From Ciona intestinalis (taxonomy: Eukaryota > Chordata > Ascidiacea > Phlebobranchia > Cionidae), in NCBI RefSeq assembly GCF_000224145.3, contig NC_020174.2, positions 2,427,725 through 2,491,724 of the forward strand: a stretch of DNA of 64,000 nucleotides, in the 5' to 3' direction. Within the stretch, counting starts at the first letter, position 1. Each line of letters opens with the position of its first letter. A program made the translations under genes and the position numbers. Of the stretch, positions 60,301 through 64,000 are shown piece by piece. The notes under the pieces were generated by a model. That model was not told where the DNA came from. It searched no databases and saw only the letters and a program-made list of their open reading frames with translations.

Positions 60301-63300
60301 CATACCAGGATAAGGTAGCAGTCAAACCGATCATCCAGCAGATTAAGAACGTGCATTCGAACTTGTTTGTCTGGTATATAAAACATATGATTAAAAGTAA
60401 AAAGATAAATTATACAGAATATTTTGTTGGGCATTTGAAATAATATTTTTAAATTTTTTTGATAGTTTTAGTAATTTACTGTGTTTGGTAATATGTTCGA
60501 TGTTTTCTGTCATTTTTATAATCCTATTTGATTGTAAAAATGAATATTTAAATAATTATATAACCATAGCCTCACAACTCCAGAAGAGCGTTTTTGATTA
60601 TTACAATCATGATCAGGAAATATGGTATATTTTGTTCTAATAGTATCCATTTTATCCCACAGTACTATAATACCAACATTTAACATAGTTGAACAAAAAT
60701 ACCTGAATCAGCAATTGCCAAGTTCAAAATGCTTCCAATAATTTTTGACAACTTTGGTGACAGCACAGGGTAAATCTGAAAGAATTAAATCTTTAAAATT
60801 ATAAAAATATAACATTAACAATAGTTTTTATATTATTTTTTACCCTGCAATTAAAACAAGTTAAAATTTCAGTGTGCATTTTAAATTGTTCAAAAGAGTT
60901 TCAAAATAATTTTAATATGCTTTGCAACAAAAAAAAGGAATAATAACTTTACAACAAAACAAACTGGATCGGTAATTGGAATTTGTAAATTACCATAGCT
61001 TTAAAATGGACCAAAACTTTTCTTCTATTCTACAAGGGGGGGCTCCAACAGAATACGCAATTGGAGCTAAGATTTAGGCAACAGTTGGCCCATTACCCCA
61101 ACACCCAGAGTGCTACAACTCATTAGTGTCTACTGGGTTGAAAAAATGGCCGTATAAAAGCCCAAGAACACATACACATATCAGTATCGAGCATTGAACC
61201 CGGTATCCTTTGGTTACGATTCAAGTGCCCAACCATAAAGCCATGTCCTTGTGCTAATCTGCACGGTAGCGCAGGGATACACACCTGTGTCTTAACTCAT
61301 AGGTTGTGGATTTGCTGCTGCTACTTATTACCAACACCAGAGTTATAATGACTGTTTTTTTCCAATAAAGCAAGCTACATTAAATTCATACCGAAACAAA
61401 ACCTTGTGTGACTTACCACTGTTTGGTGACTAGATGTACAAGGCCTTGGTATAGAAGGTCGCATAAGTGCAACAACTGTAGCCACAGCATGTAACCTCAC
61501 TTCACGATTTTCGTGGCACAAGTATTTAGCCGTGGAACATTCTTCACAGAAGTCCATGAATGGTTGGGGGAGAATTTTTGAACGTTTTGCTTCGTTGCCA
61601 GGGAAAGGAAATAATGCCAGAGTTCTCAACGCAAGAATTATGGTCGCCATTTCTGTTGCTTCTGTATATAGCGATATATAGTAACGTAGGGGAAGGTGGG
61701 ACAGTTTTTTATTCTATTTTTTTGTCCCATTTGGTAGTAAACAAAGAATTAAAACCCTATCCTCAGGACTCCTATAGACCGTTGTTACTTGTTTAAAACC
61801 CGATCGGGATATTTAAATTTTACGTGTTAAGTGTCTCATCTTCCCCCACCCTTCGATATGTAGTTTTATATATATATAACTAAAACTAAGTATATATATA
61901 TATTTATAAAATGGGAATATATATGTAAACTTAAATGGAAGTTTATAACCAGCATAGGACCAACTCAACATATTTTTAGATAAAAATCAAATTTAGATAT
62001 TTTAATAATTTGAGCCTTGAAATTTTTTTTTAGTGAAAATGTTTTTATTGAGTGGGTGAGTGTTTCCTTTTCCCCCTCTGTTTATAATTAAGTTGGCAGC
62101 AGCAATATTGAGCCTGTTTCAAGCAATATTTTATTGTTATGCACATATAAATTAGTATTATTAATTTTTATTTTTAATATGTTTTTGGAAGAATTTAAAA
62201 TTAGTGAGTTGTTCTTGTATTTTTTAGTTATAGGTATTCGATCCTATTTATGCAAATAACGCATCAAATGTAATGGCTCGCCTTATTTATTAATACAATG
62301 CATTAAATGTAAAGCACGCCCCAAGATATGCAGATAACGCATTAAAAGGAATGCCTGGCCCAACTTTAACAGACAACACATCAAGTGTAATGCCTGGCCC
62401 TATTTATACATATAATGCTTCAAATGTAAAACATGGCCTAAACTTTAACAGATAACGCATCAAATATACAAGCATTGCTTAAAATGGGAAGAGTACCTGA
62501 AGTATTATCACCAGCAGCATGTTGATTTGGAAGCAGAACACTTGAAAGTATATTGAGCACACCTTCTTGTATGGATTGATATAAACTTGCTATGCTGCTT
62601 AGTTCGTGCAGAGATTGCATAGCAGCACCACTGTAAACAGATTTGTTATTTTGCTGTTTTTGACTTTTTGTTACATTTGTTATGAGAAATTATTGTTTTT
62701 ACACTTTTTATAAAATATAATTGTTTTTTTACATTTTTTATGAGATAATATTGATTTATTGTTTTTTTAGAATTTGCTTATGAAACATTATTGTTTTTTT
62801 TTACAATTGGTATAAGATATTGAAAAACCCTGACCATACATGTAGGACTTAATAACAAATATTTTGCAAGAAAACATACTTTTGTAAAACTAAAAGAGAA
62901 AAAAATATATATGTTGAAAATATTGAAAAAAAATATGCTCCAACAAAATATTTTATTCTGAGCAGCAATCTAACAATTTTCAGAAAACATTATTGTTTCA
63001 GTTTATGTGATATTTTCTGAAGGCAATTTCCAATAAAACAATAAGTTATTTAAAAGTACTTACTTTAGCCCAACATTGAACATAGATTGTAATAATTCAT
63101 CTCTAATATAATGCAGAGTTATTGCTGGAGCAGACTTGGCTAGCATTGATATGCAGCCAAACACTGAGGATTCAGGTACATAGTTTCTATGCCGCCTGAC
63201 AGGATAAAAGAAAATAAATATTAATATATATATAGAAGCACGGTTGAGGGTGCCTGCTTTGACAAGTTATCATGACATTTAAAATACATAGATGACACCC

Positions 63301-63806
63301 CATATTAACGCTTGATGAAACAGTTTTCTACTCGTTAGATTTTTACTGTTATGTAGTTATTGACAAAGTCAAAACATTCAACATTTAGTTACTAAGAAAT
63401 GCATTACTTTTGTAACTGTGAGAGTTGATTCATTTACCCTGAACAACTGCCATTTCAAATTTTTGGCACAACATATGTCCTGGTACTGTGTACTCTTAGA
63501 TTAATTTGTTGTGCATGTATATTTCTATTCTACTCCTATATGGTTAAGTTCCAATGAAAAAACACTCCATGAGAATGGGTTTAAGCTTGAACTGGCATAT
63601 AACCCTATTTATTTACAAAGTTTTTTTTTAAAGACAATGTAAATGTCATGCTCATACTTTAAAATAACTTACTTTGTAGCGGGTTCTTTTGTTGGCAGAT
63701 ATTGTTTTATGAATTCAAACAACTTAGTCAGGTAAGGTTCAATTGCATCTTTTACTGCAACCGACATTAAGCCTGTGGCAAGAAAAGCAGCCGAACGATC
63801 TCGCTC
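31701..63806 (-). CDS. MTOR: mTOR kinase, 48 visible exons, ~2,080 C-terminal residues (5' partial)
   Basis: Ser/Thr kinase of the PIKK family and catalytic core of TORC1 and TORC2, controlling growth in response to nutrients. The 48 exons listed in the four block entries below sum to 6,243 bases, exactly in frame from '[15 protein letters not shown]' to the terminal 'YIGWCPFW' and stop at 31701. Order: HEAT repeats, FAT, FRB, kinase, FATC. All have clear acceptors and mostly GTAAGT/GTATGT-like donors. The N-terminal HEAT part, a few hundred residues, lies beyond the right window edge. No kinase-critical residue is missing, so the gene should be functional. The assembly around exons 20-21 is disturbed by a gap and duplicated segment (49226-51101); only one copy of each exon is counted. 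Confidence 0.95.
32059..32255 (+). mobile_element. MITE in mTOR intron
   Basis: From 'TAGTAGGATGGGGGAGATGG' to 'CCCATCTTCCTCCACAGTAC'. Lies between the last two-but-one exons. Confidence 0.8.
32397..32535 (-). repeat. degenerate SINE
   Basis: Keeps 'ACTGGGTTGGAGCAG' and 'AAGCCTTGAACATG' but has lost both ends. Confidence 0.5.
32867..32945 (+). mobile_element. MITE left-end fragment
   Basis: 'GTAGTAGGGTGGGATAAGC' followed by the inner 'AGGTAGTAAACCAAGAA' block; the rest is missing. Confidence 0.6.
33040..33315. repeat. degenerate hAT-like remnant with an internal doublet
   Basis: 'CTTTTCAAACTTTTTTGTTG' and two diverged copies of a unit with 'GGGTAATA..ATAGTATAATRTAT', 'CTCGGCAACCCCTAAAGTTC' and 'TTTTGTGTACCCTAG' (the second near 33265-33305). 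No target duplication found. Confidence 0.45.
33596..33775 (+). repeat. SINE, head and tail without most of the body
   Basis: 'GTTTCAGTGGTTAGCACGCC' and 'GGTTACAGGTTCAAGACTTG' (A- and B-box positions), then directly a tail ending 'AAAGTAAGTCACATTTATT'. Confidence 0.65.
34578..34780 (+). mobile_element. MITE between mTOR kinase exons
   Basis: Left end 'GTAGGGTGGGGTAAGATGGC' clear; the right end 'TACCTTACCACACAGTATTG' is worn. Inner 'ACGATTAGGAA' is duplicated. Confidence 0.75.
35735..35890. repeat. composite repeat fragment
   Basis: 'GTGCTACAACCCATTAGTGA' to 'GGTATCCTTTGTTTACAGCG', the second half of the family described at 39778-40020. Confidence 0.5.
36102..36190 (-). repeat. SINE body fragment
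   Basis: 'GTGACCACTGGGCTGGAG' and 'GTCTTGCCTAAAGACATA'; both ends lost. Confidence 0.55.
36230..36420. repeat. dispersed repeat, inverted partner of ~13320-13520
   Basis: Shares 'TTGAGAGACGCGAAATTC', 'GCGTTCTGTATATGTTCCC' and 'AACGTGGCAGTTGTTTT' with the other copy in opposite orientation. Family unknown; no terminal repeats or coding signal recognised. Confidence 0.6.
37962..38232 (-). repeat. SINE lacking the tRNA head
   Basis: Tail and body are well preserved ('TATCCTCGCGTGGCTG', 'GAGCCTTGAACCCATAG'); it stops where the head should begin. Confidence 0.7.
39060..39212 (+). repeat. SINE tail fragment
   Basis: 'AATCACCCACAAAGTAACAT' to 'GTAAGTTACATTCATTCAAC'; head and body absent. Confidence 0.65.
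39778..40020 (+). repeat. composite repeat, near full length
   Basis: Reference copy of a second family: 'TAATTCTATTTTCTACGTG', 'CATGGGACCTGGGATTTAGG', 'ATTACCCTAACACT', then a part resembling the SINE body ('CCATTAGTGACCACTGGGTT', 'CTTGCCCAAAGACACATACC') and 'CTCTGGTTACGATGCAA'. Other copies: 35735, 56628 and 61022. Confidence 0.6.
40672..41050 (+). repeat. three head-only composite repeats in a row
   Basis: Units at about 40672-40765, 40838-40915 and 40965-41050 each start 'TTCTATTCTRYATRG', contain 'GGGACCT.G', and end near 'GATTAACCTATGTTTAAAC'-like sequence. Spacing is about 140 bases, so this looks like a diverged tandem array. Confidence 0.55.
41260..41450 (+). mobile_element. MITE in mTOR intron
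   Basis: From 'GTAGTATGGTGGGGTAAGAT' to 'CCCATTCTACCCCACAGTAC'. Confidence 0.8.
42221..42437 (+). mobile_element. MITE with doubled left end
   Basis: Two successive heads, 'TAGTAGGGTGGGGTAAGAGT' and, 40 bases later, 'ATAGTACAGTGGGGTAAGAG', precede a single body and right end 'CCCATCTTACCCCACATTAC'. Confidence 0.75.
44500..44835. repeat. ~105-bp tandem array, three units
   Basis: Each unit has 'TATAGACAAYCTAG..GTGAYTGCT', 'TTGRAGCAAT..TGCTAA', 'TGTCTYG' and 'AAACAAATCATGCTTTGTAT'-like blocks. The unit appears derived from the SINE body. Confidence 0.6.
46443..46735 (-). repeat. SINE, near full length
   Basis: Tail 'CTTGAATGAATGTATG' to head 'CTACTGTGCCACGACG' on the plus strand; the B-box region is altered. 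Confidence 0.7.
47209..47462 (+). mobile_element. MITE with doubled left end
   Basis: Two heads, both starting 'TAGTACTGTGGGGTAAGA', about 64 bases apart before a single body, ending 'ATCTTATCCCACCCTACTAT'. Same architecture as 42221-42437. Confidence 0.75.
47968..48142 (+). mobile_element. MITE in mTOR intron
   Basis: From 'GTACTGTAGGGTAGGATGGG' to 'CCTATTTTACTCTATCCTAC'. Confidence 0.75.
49655..49868 (-). repeat. degenerate SINE (second allele at 50612-50830)
   Basis: 'CGCTTATGAGTTACCATCTG' to 'GCACTGTGCCATAGTG'; present in both duplicated segments. Confidence 0.55.
50028..50138 (-). other. MTOR: truncated extra copy of mTOR exon 20
   Basis: Matches 50991-51101 except for few bases, including one that changes a residue of 'WLRHLSVEL' (codon for Trp/Cys region near 50124). 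It is cut off by the gap. Treated as the second allele, not a real extra exon. Confidence 0.85.
50139..50188. other. assembly gap (50 N)
   Basis: Both sides of the gap break inside duplicated mTOR exons, so the gap marks a join between two versions of the same locus. Confidence 0.95.
50189..50313 (-). other. MTOR: truncated extra copy of mTOR exon 21
   Basis: Identical in frame to 49226-49350; the 3' end of the exon is missing because the sequence starts at the gap. Confidence 0.85.
50189..51101. repeat. duplicated segment, copy B
   Basis: Continues beyond the homology into the complete exon 20 and the rest of the gene, so this is the allele contiguous with the 5' part of mTOR. Confidence 0.9.
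52240..52495. repeat. minisatellite in mTOR intron
   Basis: About five diverged ~45-base units with 'TTTTAAACTAGCCACACACT' and 'GAAAACTTG..GTTTTAAA' blocks, ending in a short perfect repeat 'TAGAATGGCCACACACATC'. Confidence 0.7.
53330..53735. repeat. minisatellite, ~65-bp units
   Basis: About six units with 'GTCTGTTAAATTAATGACAT', 'TCATTCAT..AAAATA' and 'CCAATAT..TAACATTGAA'. Lies next to the exon at 53754-53921. Confidence 0.7.
54243..54263. repeat. TA microsatellite
   Basis: Run of alternating TA within a longer AT-rich stretch of an mTOR intron. Confidence 0.8.
54445..54735 (+). repeat. SINE, full length but diverged
   Basis: 'GGGTATGAATGGCACCTGCC', 'GTAGAGGTTATGGGTCTGAA', 'TTGGGCAAGACACTTATCAG' to a tail 'TTTAATTTCATTTATC'. 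Confidence 0.65.
56085..56214 (+). mobile_element. MITE right half
   Basis: Inner block and right end 'ATCCATCTTACCCTACAGTA'; left end absent. Confidence 0.6.
56628..56930 (+). repeat. composite repeat copy
   Basis: 'TTATTCTACATGGGGCATTG', 'GGGACATAAGGTTCAGGCC' and a triplicated 'CCCTGACACTT' internal piece; related to 39778-40020. Confidence 0.55.
56972..57280 (+). repeat. SINE, best-preserved copy
   Basis: Head 'ATAGTGGTTAGCGCGCC' (A box), 'GGGTTCAAGGCTTGACGC' (B box), complete body and tail 'AAGTAAGTTACATTCATTTC'. Directly followed by a TA microsatellite. Confidence 0.85.
57284..57356. repeat. TA microsatellite at the SINE tail
   Basis: Long alternating TA tract between the SINE tail and an mTOR exon donor at 57372. 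Confidence 0.85.
57904..58098 (+). mobile_element. MITE in mTOR intron
   Basis: From 'TAGTACTGTGGGGTAAAATG' to 'CCCATCTTACCCCACCCC'. Confidence 0.8.
58700..59095. repeat. ~110-bp tandem array, three units
   Basis: Units share 'AAACATAAT', 'TTTCGTTTTAAAT', an A-run, 'ACACATTATTTTTATGACTG' and 'AGAACAGCATCGTA'. Ends just before the exon at 59153-59275. Confidence 0.7.
59968..60161. mobile_element. small hAT-like element
   Basis: Starts 'CAGCGGTTTTCAAATTTTTT' and ends 'AGTTTGGGAACCGCTG', inverted ends as in 18105-18569. The flanking octamers (GCATACAA and GTGTAGAA) match at only 5 of 8 positions, so the insertion is old. Confidence 0.65.
60490..60669 (+). mobile_element. MITE, left end lost
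   Basis: Inner block 'CAATCATGATCAGGAAATAT' and right end 'ATCCATTTTATCCCACAGTA'. Confidence 0.6.
61022..61250 (+). repeat. composite repeat copy
   Basis: 'TCTATTCTACAAGGGGGG' to 'TATCCTTTGGTTACGATTCA'; keeps the SINE-like second half. Confidence 0.6.
61676..61860 (+). mobile_element. MITE starting 15 bases from an mTOR acceptor
   Basis: From 'GTAACGTAGGGGAAGGTGGG' to 'CTCATCTTCCCCCACCCTTC'. It sits directly upstream of the polypyrimidine-poor acceptor of exon 61417-61661. Confidence 0.75.
62228..62470. repeat. minisatellite, ~57-bp units
   Basis: Four units with 'ATAACGCATCAAATGTAA' and 'TGCCTGGCCCTATTTATA' blocks, running up to the exon at 62497. Confidence 0.7.
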
Positions 63807-63837
63807 CTATAACAAAATTAGTCAGCTAGTCTAAAAC

Positions 63838-63996
63838 TAATTAGGGATTCTGCCTCTACCATCAGATGTTCAGGGTTCAAGGCTCGTCGCTGCTACCATT
63901 GTGGGCATATGTGTCCTTGGGCAAGACACTTAACGACAATTGCTCCAACCCAGTGGTCACTAATGGGTTGTCCAAATTATCAGNCATACATAAAAA
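63838..63996 (+). repeat. SINE, cut by the window end
   Basis: 'TCAGGGTTCAAGGCTCGTCG' (B box) and an intact body; the tail runs out of the window. Confidence 0.75.
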
Positions 63997-64000
63997 AAAT

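Larger units (their letters stand above)
51866..63806 (-). other. MTOR: mTOR exons 1-18 of window: HEAT-repeat region
   Basis: Exons: 63673-63806, 63064-63195, 62497-62630, 61417-61661, 60703-60775, 60306-60370, 59645-59785, 59153-59275, 58144-58320, 57372-57506, 56270-56387, 55842-55975, 55361-55471, 54761-54835, 53754-53921, 53018-53130, 52548-52710, 51866-51959. Anchors to the vertebrate protein include 'ERDRSAAF', '[14 protein letters not shown]', '[20 protein letters not shown]', '[20 protein letters not shown]', '[14 protein letters not shown]', '[15 protein letters not shown]', '[14 protein letters not shown]' and '[15 protein letters not shown]'. These helical repeats form the scaffold that Raptor or Rictor/Sin1 bind in the complexes. 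Confidence 0.9.

Overview
This is a chordate genomic window, almost certainly from a Ciona sea squirt. The genes have introns of a few hundred bases with GT..AG borders. AT-rich non-coding DNA is crowded with two short repeat families of the kind known from Ciona intestinalis: a ~190 bp MITE with a TA-flanked GGGTGGGGTAAGATGGGACA-like end, and a tRNA-derived SINE. The coding sequence matches animal mTOR, TBCD, MTMR14 and cytosolic sulfotransferase. All splice models were built by eye from splice consensus, reading-frame closure and family knowledge. No search was run.

Left part (1-20 kb), an accessory-looking region. It starts with the last exon of a plus-strand gene (3-308) resembling the C-terminal ferritin-like part of VioB-type iminophenyl-pyruvate dimer synthases. 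Next is a seven-exon sulfotransferase on the minus strand (1153-4519). Two minus-strand paralogues (5971-6574 and 19076-19783) encode tiny secreted precursors: signal peptide, very arginine-rich core, acidic tail. They sit in two copies of a segmental duplication. Between them lies a 14-exon minus-strand gene (7087-12670) for a secreted CUB-EGF-EGF protein whose C-terminal 400 residues look like the N-terminal domain of bacterial VioB. A small highly charged protein gene (15987-16577) sits under a dense cluster of CRE-like TGACGT sites.

Middle (20-31 kb). A TA-flanked fold-back element and MITEs are followed by two intronless, divergently transcribed housekeeping genes: MTMR14 (phosphoinositide phosphatase, minus) and TBCD (tubulin cofactor D, plus), sharing a 1.6 kb intergenic promoter region.

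Right part (31.7-64 kb). One gene fills it: mTOR on the minus strand, 48 visible exons encoding about 2,080 residues from mid-HEAT region to the terminal CPFW of FATC. The frame closes exactly across all 48 exons. The N terminus lies beyond base 64000. Its introns carry MITEs, SINEs, a second composite repeat and several minisatellites. Around a 50-N gap at 50139-50188 a 0.9 kb segment with two exons is present twice, most simply two alleles joined by the assembler. A second gap (6619-6743) hides the promoter of one peptide gene and possibly the 3' end of the CUB-EGF gene.
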